NCBI RefSeq assembly: GCF_029227915.1
Contig: NC_079883.1
Span: 29,762,001 to 29,826,000, forward strand
Source of the DNA: Hydractinia symbiolongicarpus
Taxonomy: Eukaryota; Cnidaria; Hydrozoa; Anthoathecata; Hydractiniidae
Direction of reading: 5' to 3'
DNA length: 64,000 nt
Position numbers and translations under genes: made by a program. Shown here piece after piece: positions 49,375-63,863 of this stretch. Position 1 is the first letter of the stretch, and each line of letters starts with the position of its first letter. The notes under the pieces were generated by a model, which made no database searches, was not told the origin of the DNA, and was given only the letters and a program-made list of their open reading frames with translations.

Positions 49375-52356
49375 GTCACATATTCGTACCAACATGTATT
49401 TAGTGATTTTCTTCCGATATTTCTAAGTTATATCGCTTTTAACAGTGAAACGATTGACGGTGGGAATTAATTGAACTGACTCTGGACTATGTCCTTATAA
49501 ATGTGACAGATGAGCAAATTGGTCTCCAAGGAGTAACTTTCTTCTTAATTTGACCTGATGACTGGAATTCAGCGAGTACATTAGGCTCTGTGGAAGCGCT
49601 TTATTTAAAAATTTAGATAAATAAGTCTTTTCCTACTGTGGGAAAAATCCTGGCAGTTAGCACGTGCTGAATAAAGAGGAACAGTTCCAAAGACTACATT
49701 TCATTGACTTTCTAGCGGTATAACTCCGTTTGAGTTACAACGGTTGCGTCACATATTCGTACCAACATTTATTTAGCGATAGTATTCGGATATTACTGGG
49801 TTGCATCGCTTATAACAGTGAAACGTTTGACTGTGGGACTTAATTAAACTGATTTTGGACTTTGACCTTATAAATGTGATAAATGAGCCATTTTGACTAC
49901 AAGAAATAACATTCTTCTTAATTTGACATGATTGCTGGAACTCAGCGATTACACTGGGCGCTGTGGAAGCGCTTTATTAAAAATTTAAATAAAAAAGGCA
50001 TTTTTTACTGTGGGACCAATCCAAGCCGTTAGTTCGCGCTGAAAAAATAGAGACATTCTCAAAAACTACATTTCATTAACTTCTTGGCCGTATCAATCCG
50101 TTTGAGTTACAACAGTTGCGTCACATATTCGTACCAACATGTATTTAGCGATATTTTTCTGATATTACTAGGTTGCATCGCCTTTAACAATGAAATGATT
50201 GACTGTGGGATTTAATTGAACTAACTTTGGACTGTGACCTGATAAATGTAATAAATAAGCCAGTTTGACTACAAGAAATAACGTTCTTCTTAATTCGACA
50301 TGATTGCTGGAATTTAGCAATTACACTGGGCGCTGTGGTAGTGCTTTATTTAAAAATTTAGATAAATAAGTCTTTTTTACTGTGGGACCAATCCTAGCCG
50401 TTATCGCGCGCGGAAGAAATAGCGACAGTTTCATAAGCTACATTTCAGTGACTTTCTCACGGTATCAATCCATTTGAGTTACAACTGTTGCGTCATATAT
50501 TAGTCCCCACATATATTTAGCAATAGTATTCGGGTATTACTATCTTGCATCGCTTTTAACAGTGAAACGTTTGACTGTGGGACTTAATTGAACTGATTCT
50601 GGACTGTGACCTTGTAAATTCGATAAATGAACCAATTTGACTACAATAAGTAATATTCTTCTTAATTTGACTTGATTGCTGAAACTCAGCGATTGCAGTG
50701 GGCGCTGTGGTAGAGTTTTATTTAAAAATTAAGTTAAATAAGTCTTTTTTTACTGTGGGACTAATCCTGGCCGTTATCACGCGCTGAAAAAATAGAGACA
50801 TTCTCAAAAACTACATCTCATCGTCTTCTTGGCGGTATCAATCCGTTTGAGTTACAACGGTTGTGTCACATATTCGTATCAACATGTATTTAGCGATTGT
50901 ATTCTGATATTACTAGGTTGCATCGCCTTTAACAGTGAAACGATTGACTGTTGGTCTTAATTGAAATAACTTTCGACTGTGACCTGATAAATGTTAAAAA
51001 TGAGCCAGTTTGACTACAAGAAATAACATTCTTCTTAATTTGACATGATTGCTGGAGCTGAGCGATTACACTGGGCGCTGTGGTAGCACTTTGTTATAAA
51101 ATTAGGATAAATAAGTCTTTTTTTACTGTGGGACCAATCCTAGCCGTTAGTTCGCGCTGAAGAAATAGGGAAAGATTGAAGAACTACATTTCATTGACTT
51201 ACTAACGGTGTCAATCCGTTTGAGTTACAACGGTTGCGTCAAATATTCGTACCAACATGTATTTAGCGATATTTTTCTGATATTACTAGGTTGCGTCACC
51301 TTTAACAATGAAATGATTGACTGTGGGATTTAATTGAACTAACTTTGGACTCTGACCTGATAAATGTAATAAATAAGCCAGTTTGACTACAAGAAATAAC
51401 ATTCTTCTTAATTTGACACGATTGCTGGAGCTGAGCGATTACGCTGGGCGCTGTGGTAGCACTTTATTAAAAAATTTAAAAAAAAAAGTCATTTTTTACT
51501 GTGGGACCAATCCTAGCCGTTATCGCGCGCGGAAGAAATAGCGACAGTTTCAAAAGCTACATTTCATTGACTTTCTAACGGTATCAATCCATTTGAGTTA
51601 CAACTGTTGCGTCATATAGTAGTCCTCACATATATTTAGCAATAGTATTCGGGTATTACTATATTGCATCGCTTTTAACAGTGAAACGTTTGACTGTGTG
51701 ACTTAATTGAACTGATTCTGGACTGTGACCTTGTAAATTCGATAAATGAACCAATTTGACTACAATAAGTAATATTCTTCTTAATTTGACTTGATTGCTG
51801 AAACTCAGCGATTGCAATGGGCGCTGTGGTAGAGTTTTATTTAAAAATTAAGTTAAATAAGTCTTTTTTTACTGTGGGACTAATCCTGGCCGTTAGCACG
51901 CGCTGAAGAAATAGAGACATTCTCAAAAACTACATCTCATCGTCTTCTTGGCGGTATCAATCCGTTTGAGTTACAACGGTTGAGTCACATATTCGTATCA
52001 ACATGTATTTAGCGATTGTATTCTGATATTACTAGGTTGCATCGCCTTTAACAGTGAAACGATTGACTGTGGGTCTTAATTGAACTAACTTTCGACTGTG
52101 ACCTGATAAATGTTAAAAATGAGCCAGTTTGACTACAAGAAATAACATTCTTCTTAATTTGACATGATTGCTGAAACTGAGCGATTACACTGGGCACTGT
52201 GGTAGCACTTTGTTAAAAAATTAGGATAAATCAGTCATTTTTTACTGTGGGACCAATCCTAGCCGTTAGTTCGCGCTGAAGAAATAGAGAAAGTTTCAAG
52301 AACTACATTTCATTGACTTACTAACGGAGTCAATCCGTTTGAGTTACAACGGTTGG
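49375..52356. repeat. Eight-monomer tandem repeat, copy 2 (2982 bp)
   Basis: This is the second copy of 46393-49374. A partial third copy begins at 52357 and lasts only to about 52430, where CAGTGAACGATTG has lost an A and the sequence switches to the GAGCGAATTGG series. The shared TTGGGTCACAT variant appears at 49371 and 52353, at the end of each unit. Confidence 0.85.
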
Positions 52357-52429
52357 GTCACATATTCGTACCAACATGTATTTAGTGATTTTCTTCCGAT
52401 ATTTCTAAGTTATATCGCTTTTAACAGTG

Positions 52430-55400
52430 AACGATTGACGGTGGGAATTAATTGAACTGACTCTGGACTATGTCCTTATAAATGTGACAGATGAGCGAAT
52501 TGGTCTCCAAGGAATAACTTTCCTCTCAATTTGACGTGATGGCTGGAATTCAGCGAGTACATTAGGCTCTGTGGAAGCGCTTTATTTAAAAATTTAGATA
52601 AATAAGTCTTTTCCTACTGTGGGAAAAATCCTGGCAGCTAGCACGAGCTCAATAAAGAGGAACAGTTCCAAAGACTACATTTCATTGACTTTCTAGCGGT
52701 ATAAATCAGTTTGAGTTACATCGGTTGCGTTACATATTCGTACCAACATTTATTTAGCGATAGTATTCGGATATTACTGGGTTGCATCGCTTTTAACAGT
52801 GAAACGTTTGACTGTGGGACTTAATTAAACTGATTTTGGACTTTGACCTTATAAATGTGATAAATGAGCCAGTTTGACTACAAGAAGTAACATTCTTCTT
52901 AATTTGACATGATTGCTGGGACTCAGCGATTACACTGGGCGCTGTGGCAGCGCTTAATTAAAAAATTAAATAAAAAAGTCATTTTTTACTGTCGGACCAA
53001 TCCAAGCCGTTAGTTCGCGCTGAAAAAATAGAGACATTCTCAAAAACTACATTTCATTAACTTCTTGGCCGTATCAATCCGTTTGAGTTACAACGGTTGC
53101 GTCACATATTCGTACCAACATGTATTTAGCGATATTTTTCTGATATTACTAGGTTGCATCGCCTTTAACAATGAAATGATTGACTGTGGGATTTAATTGA
53201 ACTAACTTTGGACTGTGACCTGATAAATGTAATAAATAAGCCAGTTTGACAACAAGAAATAACATTCTTCTTAATTCGACTTGATTGCTGGAAATCAGCA
53301 ATTACACTGGGCGCTGTGGTAGTGCTTTATTTAAAAATTTAGATAAATAAGTTTTTTTACTGTGGGACTAATCCTGGCCGTTAGCATGCGCTGAAGAAAT
53401 AGAGACATTCTCAAAAAGTACATTTCATCGACTTCTTGGCGGTATCAATCCGTTTGAGTTACAACGGTTGCGTCACATATTCGTATCAACATGTATTTAG
53501 CGATAGTATTCTGATATTACTAGGTTGCATCGCCTTTAACAGTGAAACGATTGACTGTGGGACTTAATTGAAATAACTTTCGACTGTGACCTGATAAATG
53601 TTAAAAATGAGCCAGTTTGACTACAAGAAATAACATTCTTCTTAATTTGACACGATTGCTGGAGCTGAGCGATTACGCTGGGCGCTGTGATAGCACTTTA
53701 TTAAAAAATTTAAAAAAAAAAGTCATTTTTTACTGTGGGACCAATCCTAGCCGTTATCGCGCGCGGAAGAAATAGCGACAGTTTCAAAAGCTACATTTCA
53801 TTGACTTTCTAACGGTATCAATCCATTTGAGTTACAACTGTTGCGTCATATAGTAGTCCTCACATATATTTAGCAATAGTATTCGGGTATTACTATATTG
53901 CATCGCTTTTAACAGTGAAACGTTTGACTGTGTGACTTAATTAAACTGATTCTGGACTGTGACCTTGTAAATTCGATAAATGAACCAATTTGACTACAAT
54001 AAGTAATATTCTTCTTAATTTGACTTGATTGCTGAAACTCAGCGATTGCAGTGGGCGCTGTGGTAGAGTTTTATTTAAAAATTAAGTTAAATAAGTCTTT
54101 TTTTACTGTGGGACTAATCCTGGCCGTTAGCACGCGCTGAAGAAATAGAGACATTCTCAAAAACTACATCTCATCGTCTTCTTGGCGGTATCAATCCGTT
54201 TGAGTTACAACGGTTGCGTCACATATTCGTATCAACATGTATTTAGCGATTGTATTCTGATATTACTAGGTTGCATCGCCTTTAACAGTGAAACGATTGA
54301 CTGTGGGTTTTAATTGAACTAACTTTCGACTGTGACCTGATAAATGTTAAAAATGAGCCAGTTTGACTACAAGAAATAACATTCTTCTTAATTTGACATG
54401 ATTGCTGAAACTGAGCGATTACACTGGGCGCTGTGGTAGCACTTTGTTAAAAAATTAGGATAAATCAGTCATTTTTTACTGTGGGACCAATCCTAGCCGT
54501 TAGTTCGCGCTGAAGAAATAGAGAAAGTTTCAAGAACTACATTTCATTGACTTACTAACGGAGTCAATCCGTTTGAGTTACAACGGTTGCGTCACATATT
54601 CGTACCAACATGTATTTAGTGATTTTCTTCCGATATTTCTAAGTTATATCGCTTTTAACAGTGAACGATTGACGGTGGGAATTAATTGAACTGACTCTGG
54701 ACTATGTCCTTATAAATGTGACAGATGAGCGAATTGGTCTCCAAGGAATAACTTTCCTCTCAATTTGACGTGATGGCTGGAATTCAGCGAGTACATTAGG
54801 CTCTGTGGAAGCGCTTTATTTAAAAATTTAGATAAATAAGTCTTTTCCTACTGTGGGAAAAATCCTGGCAGCTAGCACGAGCTCAATAAAGAGGAACAGT
54901 TCCAAAGACTACATTTCATTGACTTTCTAGCGGTATAAATCCGTTTGAGTTACAACGGTTGCGTTACATATTCGTACCAACATTTATTTAGCGATAGTAT
55001 TCGGATATTACTGGGTTGCATCGCTTTTAACAGTGAAACGTTTGACTGTGGGACTTAATTAAACTGATTTTGGACTTTGACCTTATAAATGTGATAAATG
55101 AGCCAGTTTGACTACAAGAAGTAACATTCTTCTTAATTTGACATGATTTCTGGGACTCAGCGATTACACTGGGCGCTGTGGCAGCGCTTAATTAAAAAAT
55201 TAAATAAAAAAGTCATTTTTTACTGTCGGACCAATCCAAGCCGTTAGTTCGCGCTGAAAAAATAGAGACATTCTCAAAAACTACATTTCATTAACTTCTT
55301 GGCCGTATCAATCCGTTTGAGTTACAACGGTTGCGTCACATATTCGTATCAACATGTATTTAGTGATTTTCTTCCGATATTTCTAAGTTATATCGCTTTT

Positions 55401-56200
55401 AACAGTGAACGATTGACGGTGGGAATTAATTGAACTGACTCTGGACTATGTCCTTATAAATGTGACAGATGAGCGAATTGGTCTCCAAGGAATAACTTTC
55501 CTCTCAATTTGACGTGATGGCTGGAATTCAGCGAGTACATTAGGCTCTGTGGAAGCGCTTTATTTAAAAATTTAGATAAATAAGTCTTTTCCTACTGTGG
55601 GAAAAATCCTGGCAGCTAGCACGAGCTCAATAAAGAGGAACAGTTCCAAAGACTACATTTCATTGACTTTCTAGCGGTATAAATCCGTTTGAGTTACAAC
55701 GGTTGCGTTACATATTCGTACCAACATTTATTTAGCGATAGTATTCGGATATTACTGGGTTGCATCGCTTTTAACAGTGAAACGTTTGACTGTGGGAATT
55801 AATTAAACTGATTTTGGACTTTGACCTTATAAATGTGATAAATGAGCCAGTTTGACTACAAGAAGTAACATTCTTCTTAATTTGACATGATTGCTGGGAC
55901 TCAGCGATTACACTGGGCGCTGTGGCAGCGCTTAATCAAAAAATTAAATAAAAAAGTCATTTTTTACTGTCGGACCAATCCAAGCCGTTAGTTCGCGCTG
56001 AAAAAATAGAGACATTCTCAAAAACTATATTTCATTAACTTCTTGGCCGTATCAATCCGTTTGAGTTACAACGGTTGCGTCACATATTCGTACCAACATG
56101 TATTTAGCGATATTTTTCTGATATTACTAGGTTGCATCGCCTTTAACAATGAAATGATTGACTGTGGGATTTAATTGAACTAACTTTGGACTGTGACCTG
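52430..56200. repeat. Six- and two-monomer repeats marked by GAGCTCAATAAAG
   Basis: The G-like variant CAGCTAGCACGAGCTC occurs at 52635, 54869 and 55613. The offsets are 2234 bp (six monomers) and 744 bp (two monomers). All three copies share CAGTGAACGATTGACGG upstream and ACTGTCGGACC downstream. A duplicated dimer has therefore been added to a hexamer. In these copies the change of GAGCTG to GAGCTC creates a SacI-type palindrome. Confidence 0.75.
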
Positions 56201-57391
56201 ATAAATGTAATAAATAAGCCAGTTTGACTACAAGAAATAACATTCTTCTTAATTCGACATGATTGCTGGAATTCAGCAATTACACTGGGCGCTGTGGTAG
56301 TGCTTTATTTCAAAAATTTAGATAAATAAGTCTTTTTTACTGTGGGACTAATCCTGGCCGTTAGCATGCGCTGAAGAAATAGAGACATTCTGAAAAACTA
56401 CATTTCATCGACTTCTTGGCGGTATCAATCCGTTTGAGTTACAACGGTTGCGTCACATATTCGTATCAACATGTATTTAGCGATAGTATTCTGATATTAC
56501 TAGGTTGCATCGCCTTTAACAGTGAAACGATTGACTGTGGGTCTTAATTGAACTAACTTTCGACTGTGACCTGATAAATGTTAAAAATGAGCCAGTTTGA
56601 CTACAAGAAATAACATTCTTCTTAATTCGACATGATTGCTGGAATTCAGCAATTACACTGGGCGCTGTGGTAGTGCTTTATTTAAAAATTTAGATAAATA
56701 AGTTTTTTTACTGTGGGAATAATCCTGGCCGTTAGCATGCGCTGAAGAAATAGAGACATTCTCAAAAACTACATTTCATCGACTTCTTGGCGGTATCAAT
56801 CCGTTTGAGTTACAACGGTTGCGTCACATATTCGTACCAACATGTATTTAGCGATATTATTCGGATATTACTTGGTTGCATCGCTTTTAACAGTGAAACG
56901 TTTGACTGTGGGACTTAATTAAACTGATTTTGGACTTTGACCTGATAAATGTGATAAATGAGCCAGTTTGACTACAAGAAATAACATTCTTCTTAATTTG
57001 ACATAATTGCTGGAACTCAGCGATTACACTGGGCCCTGTGGCAGCGCTTTATTAAAAATTTAAATAAAAAAGTCATTTTTTACTGTGGGACCAATCCAAG
57101 ACGTTAGTTCGCGCTGAAGAAATAGAGACAGTTTAAAAAACTACATTTCATTGACTTTCTAACGGTGTCAATCCGTTTGAGTTAGAACGGTTGCGTCACA
57201 TATTCGTACCAACATGTATTTAGTGATTTTTTTCCGATATTACCAAGTTGTATCACTTTTAACAGTGAAACGATTGACTCTGGGAATTAATTGAACTGAT
57301 TCTAGACTGTGACCTTATAAATGTGATGAATGAGCCAATTGGACTGCATGAAGTAACATTCTTCTTAAATTGACATGATTGCTGGAATTCA

Positions 57392-57764
57392 GCGATTACA
57401 ATAGGCTCTGTGGTAGCGTTTTATATAAAAATTTAGATAAATAAGTCTTTTTTTACTGTGGGACCAATCCTGGCCGTTAGCACGCACTGAAGAAATAGAG
57501 ACATTCCCAAAAACTTCATTTCATTGACTTCTTGGCAGCATCAATCCGTTTGAGTTACAACGGTTGCGTCACATATTCGTACCAACCTGTATTTAGTGAT
57601 ATCTTTCCGATATTACTAAGTTATATTGCTTTTAACAGTGAAAAGATTGACTGTGGAACTTAATTGAACTAACTTTGGACTGTGACCTTATAAATGTGAT
57701 AAGTGAGCCAACTAGAACCAAGAAGTAACATTCTTCTTAATTTTACATGATTGCTGGAACTCAG
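57392..57764. repeat. Representative monomer, subfamily H
   Basis: Subfamily H has GCGATTACAATAGGCTCTG followed by TTTTATATAAAA (57419-57430), a perfect 12-bp palindrome, where other monomers read TTTATTTAAAAA. It first appears near 32.7 kb and is frequent from there to the right edge. It usually precedes a monomer with TATTTAGTGATATCTTTCCG. Confidence 0.8.
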
Positions 57765-60143
57765 CGTTTACACTGGGCGCTGTGGTAGCACTTTATTTAA
57801 AAATTTAAATAAAAAGGTCATTTTTTACTGTGGGACCAATCCTAGCCGTTATCGCGCGCTGAAGAAATAGCGACAGCTTCAAAACCTACCTCTCATTGAC
57901 TTTCTAACGGTATCAATCCATTTGAGTTACAACGGTTGCGTCACATATTCGAACCAACATGTATTTAGCGATAGTATTCTGATGTTGCTAGGTTGCATCG
58001 CTTTTAACAGTGAAGCGTTTGACTGTGAGACTTAATTGAACTGATTCTTGACTGTGACCTTGATAAATGTAATAAATAAGCCAGTTTGACTACAAGAAAT
58101 AACATTCTTCTTAATTCGACATGATTGCTGGAATTCAGCAATTACACTGGGCGCTGTGGTAGTGCTTTATTTGAAAATTTAGATAAATAAGTCTTTTTTA
58201 CTGTGGGACTAATCCTGGCCGTTAGCATGCGCTGAAGAAATAGAGACATTCTGAAAAACTACATTTCATCGACTTCTTGGCGGTATCAATCCGTTTGAGT
58301 TACAACGGTTGCGTCACATATTCGTATCAACATGTATTTAGCGATAGTATTCTGATATTACTAGGTTGCATCGCCTTTAACAGTGAAACGATTGACTGTG
58401 GGTCTTAATTGAACTAACTTTCGACTGTGACCTGATAAATGTTAAAAATGAGCCAGTTTGACTACAAGAAATAACATTCTTCTTAATTCGACATGATTGC
58501 TGGAATTCAGCAATTACACTGGGCGCTGTGGTAGCACTTTGTTAAAAAATTAGGATAAATAAGTCATTTTTTACTGTGGGACCAATCCTAGCCGTTAGTT
58601 CGCGCTGAAGAAATAGAGAAAGTTTCAAGAACTACATTTCATTGACTCACTAACGGTGTCAATCCGTTTGAGTTACAACGGTTGCGTCACATATTCGTAC
58701 CAACATGTATTTAGTGATTTTCTTCCGATATTTCTAAGTTATATCGCCTTTAACAGTGAAACGATTGACGGTGGGAATTAATTGAACTGACTCTGGACTA
58801 TGTCCTTATAAATGTGACAGATGAGCGAATTGGTCTCCAAGGAATAACTTTCTTCTTAATTTGACGTGATTGCTGGAATTCAGCGATTACAATAGGCTCT
58901 GTGGTAGCGTTTTATATAAAAATTTAGATAAATAAGTCTTTTTTTACTGTGGGACCAATCCTGGCCGTTAGCACGCACTGAAGAAATAGAGACATTCCCA
59001 AAAACTTCATTTCATTGACTTTCTAGCGGTATAAATCCGTTTGAGTTACAACGGTTGCGTCACATATTCGTACCAACATGTATTTAGCGATATTATTCGG
59101 ATATTACTTGGTTGCATCGCTTTTAACAGTGAAACGTTTGACTGTGGGACTTAATTAAACTGATTTTGGACTTTGACCTTATAAATGTGATAAATGAGCC
59201 AGTTTGACTACAAGAAATAACATTCTTCTTAATTTGACATGATTGCTGGAATTCAGCGATTACAATAGGCTCTGTGGTAGCGTTTTATATAAAAATTTAG
59301 ATAAATAAGTCTTTTTTTACTGTGGGGCCAATCCTGGCTGTTAGCACGCACTGAAGAAATAGAGATTCCCAAAAACTTCATTTCATTGACTTCTTGGCAG
59401 TATCAATCCGTTTGAGTTACAACGGTTGCGTCACATATTCGTACCAACCTGTATTTAGTGATATCTTTCCGATATTACTAAGTTATATTGCTTTTAACAG
59501 TGAAACGATTGACTGTGGAACTTAATTGAACTAACTTTGGACTGTGACCTTATAAATGTGATAAGTGAGCCAACTGGAACCTAGAAGTAACATTCTTCTT
59601 AATTTTACATGATTGCCGGAACTCAGCGTTTACACTGGGCGCTGTGGTAGCACTTTATTTAAAAATTTAAATAAAAAGGTCTTTTCCTACTGTGGGAAAA
59701 ATCCTGGCAGTTAGCACGAGCTGAATAAAGAGGAACAGTTCCAAAGACTACATTTCATTGTCTTTCTAGCGGTATAAATCCGTTTGAGCTACAACGGTTG
59801 CGTCACATATTCGTACCTACATTTATTTAGCGATAGTATTCGGATATTACTGGGTTGCATCGCTTTTAACAGTGAAACGTTTGACTGTGGGACTTAATTA
59901 AACTGATTTTGGACTTTGACCTTATAAATGTGATAAATGAGCCAGTTTTACTACAAGAAGTAACATTCTTCTTAATTTGACATGATTGCTGGAACTCAGC
60001 GATTACACTGGGCGCTGTGGCAGCGCTTTATTAAAAATTTATATAAAAAAGTCATTTTTTACTGTGGGACCAATCCAAGCCGTTAGTTCGCGCTGAAAAA
60101 ATAGAGACATTCTCAAAAACTACATTTCATTAACTTCTTGGCC

Positions 60144-62003
60144 GTATCAATCCGTTTGAGTTACAACGGTTGCGTCACATATTCGTACCAAACTGTATTT
60201 AGTGATATCTTTCCGATATTACTAAGTTATATTGCTTTTAACAGTGAAACGATTGACTGTGGAACTTAATTGAACTAACTTTGGACTGTGACCTTATAAA
60301 TGTGATAAGTGAGCCAACTGGAACCAAGAAGTAACATTCTTCTTAATTTTACATGATTGCCGGAACTCAGCGTTTACACTGGGCGCTGTGGTAGCACTTT
60401 ATTTAAAAATTTAAATAAAAAGGTCTTTTCCTACTGTGGGAAAAATCCTGGCAGTTAGCACGAGCTGAATAAAGAGGAACAGTTCCAAAGACTACATTTC
60501 ATTGTCTTTCTAGCGGTATAAATCCGTTTGAGTTACAACGGTTGCGTCACATATTCGTACCTACATTTATTTAGCGATAGTATTCGGATATTACTGGGTT
60601 GCATCGCTTTTAACAGTGAAACGTTTGACTGTGGGACTTAATTAAACTGATTTTGGACTTTGACCTTATAAATGTAATAAATAAGCCAGTTTGACTACAA
60701 GAAATAACATTCTTCTTAATTCGACATGATTGCTGGAATTCAGCAATTACACTGGGCGCTGTGGTAGTGCTTTATTTAAAAATTTAGATAAATAAGTCTT
60801 TTTAACTGTGGGACTAATCCTGGCCGTTAGCATGCGCTGAAGAAATAGAGAAATTCTCAAAAACTACATTTCATCGACTTCTTGGCGGTATCAATCCGTT
60901 TGAGTTACAACGGTTGCGTCACATATTCGTATCAACATGTATTTAGCGATAGTATTCTGATATTACTAGGTTGCATCGCCTTTAACAGTGAAACTATTGA
61001 CTGTGGGACTTAATTGAACTAACTTTCGACTGTGACCTGATAAATGTTAAAAATGAGCCAGTTTGACTACAAGAAATAACATTCTTCTTAATTTGACACG
61101 ATTGCTGGAGCTGAGCGATTACGCTGGGCGCTGTGGTAGCACTTTATTAAAAAATTTAAATAAAAAATTCATTTTTTACTGTGGGAGCAATCCTAGCCGT
61201 TAGTTCGCGCTGAAGAAATAGAGAAAGTTTCAAGAACTACATTTCATTGACTCACTAACGGTGTCAATCCGTTTGAGTTACAACGGTTGCGTCACATATT
61301 CGTACCAACATGTATTTAGTGATTTTCTTCCGATATTTCTAAGTTATATCGCTTTTAACAGTGAAACGATTGACGGTGGGAATTAATTGAACTGACTCTG
61401 GACTATGTCCTTATAAATGTGACAGATGAGCGAATTGGTCTCCAAGGAATAACTTTCTTCTTAATTTGACGTGATGGCTGGAATTCAGCGAGTACATTAG
61501 GCTCTGTGGAAGGCTTTATTTTAAAATATAGATAAATAAGTCTTTTCCTACTGTGGGAAAAATCCTGGCCGTTAGCACGAGCTGAATAAAGAGGAACAGT
61601 TCCAAAGACTACATTTCATTGACTTTCTAGCGGTATAAATCCGTTTGAGTTACAACGGTTGCGTCACATATTCGTACCAACATGTATTTAGCGATATTAT
61701 TCGGATATTACTTGGTTGCATCGCTTTTAACAGTGAAACGTTTGACTGTGGGACTTAATTAAACTGATTTTGGACTTTGACCTTATAAATGTGATAAATG
61801 AGCCAGTTTGACTACAAGAAATAACATTCTTCTTAATTTGACATGATTGCTGGAATTCAGCGATTACAATAGGCTCTGTGGTAGCGTTTTATATAAAAAT
61901 TTAGATAAATAAGTCTTTTTTTACTGTGGGACCAATCCTGGCTGTTAGCACGCACTGAAGAAATAGAGATTCCCAAAAACTTCATTTCATTGACTTCTTG
62001 GCA
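60144..62003. repeat. Five-monomer tandem repeat, copy 1 (1860 bp)
   Basis: The sequence repeats at +1860 bp with one difference that I found (GTGGGACTT here near 61751, GTGAGACTT near 63611). The unit includes a GTACCAAACTG variant, G monomers with AGGCTTTATTTTAAAATATAG, and H monomers. Near-identity over this length means a very recent duplication, or an assembly duplication. Confidence 0.9.
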
Positions 62004-63863
62004 GTATCAATCCGTTTGAGTTACAACGGTTGCGTCACATATTCGTACCAAACTGTATTTAGTGATATCTTTCCGATATTACTAAGTTATATTGCTTTTA
62101 ACAGTGAAACGATTGACTGTGGAACTTAATTGAACTAACTTTGGACTGTGACCTTATAAATGTGATAAGTGAGCCAACTGGAACCAAGAAGTAACATTCT
62201 TCTTAATTTTACATGATTGCCGGAACTCAGCGTTTACACTGGGCGCTGTGGTAGCACTTTATTTAAAAATTTAAATAAAAAGGTCTTTTCCTACTGTGGG
62301 AAAAATCCTGGCAGTTAGCACGAGCTGAATAAAGAGGAACAGTTCCAAAGACTACATTTCATTGTCTTTCTAGCGGTATAAATCCGTTTGAGTTACAACG
62401 GTTGCGTCACATATTCGTACCTACATTTATTTAGCGATAGTATTCGGATATTACTGGGTTGCATCGCTTTTAACAGTGAAACGTTTGACTGTGGGACTTA
62501 ATTAAACTGATTTTGGACTTTGACCTTATAAATGTAATAAATAAGCCAGTTTGACTACAAGAAATAACATTCTTCTTAATTCGACATGATTGCTGGAATT
62601 CAGCAATTACACTGGGCGCTGTGGTAGTGCTTTATTTAAAAATTTAGATAAATAAGTCTTTTTAACTGTGGGACTAATCCTGGCCGTTAGCATGCGCTGA
62701 AGAAATAGAGAAATTCTCAAAAACTACATTTCATCGACTTCTTGGCGGTATCAATCCGTTTGAGTTACAACGGTTGCGTCACATATTCGTATCAACATGT
62801 ATTTAGCGATAGTATTCTGATATTACTAGGTTGCATCGCCTTTAACAGTGAAACTATTGACTGTGGGACTTAATTGAACTAACTTTCGACTGTGACCTGA
62901 TAAATGTTAAAAATGAGCCAGTTTGACTACAAGAAATAACATTCTTCTTAATTTGACACGATTGCTGGAGCTGAGCGATTACGCTGGGCGCTGTGGTAGC
63001 ACTTTATTAAAAAATTTAAATAAAAAATTCATTTTTTACTGTGGGAGCAATCCTAGCCGTTAGTTCGCGCTGAAGAAATAGAGAAAGTTTCAAGAACTAC
63101 ATTTCATTGACTCACTAACGGTGTCAATCCGTTTGAGTTACAACGGTTGCGTCACATATTCGTACCAACATGTATTTAGTGATTTTCTTCCGATATTTCT
63201 AAGTTATATCGCTTTTAACAGTGAAACGATTGACGGTGGGAATTAATTGAACTGACTCTGGACTATGTCCTTATAAATGTGACAGATGAGCGAATTGGTC
63301 TCCAAGGAATAACTTTCTTCTTAATTTGACGTGATGGCTGGAATTCAGCGAGTACATTAGGCTCTGTGGAAGGCTTTATTTTAAAATATAGATAAATAAG
63401 TCTTTTCCTACTGTGGGAAAAATCCTGGCCGTTAGCACGAGCTGAATAAAGAGGAACAGTTCCAAAGACTACATTTCATTGACTTTCTAGCGGTATAAAT
63501 CCGTTTGAGTTACAACGGTTGCGTCACATATTCGTACCAACATGTATTTAGCGATATTATTCGGATATTACTTGGTTGCATCGCTTTTAACAGTGAAACG
63601 TTTGACTGTGAGACTTAATTAAACTGATTTTGGACTTTGACCTTATAAATGTGATAAATGAGCCAGTTTGACTACAAGAAATAACATTCTTCTTAATTTG
63701 ACATGATTGCTGGAATTCAGCGATTACAATAGGCTCTGTGGTAGCGTTTTATATAAAAATTTAGATAAATAAGTCTTTTTTTACTGTGGGACCAATCCTG
63801 GCTGTTAGCACGCACTGAAGAAATAGAGATTCCCAAAAACTTCATTTCATTGACTTCTTGGCA
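62004..63863. repeat. Five-monomer tandem repeat, copy 2 (1860 bp)
   Basis: This is the second copy of 60144-62003. A third unit begins at 63864 and is cut by the window edge. In its 137 visible bases it differs at GCAGCATCAA (63865) and at CCAACCTG (63912), so it is more diverged than copies 1 and 2 are from each other. Confidence 0.9.
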
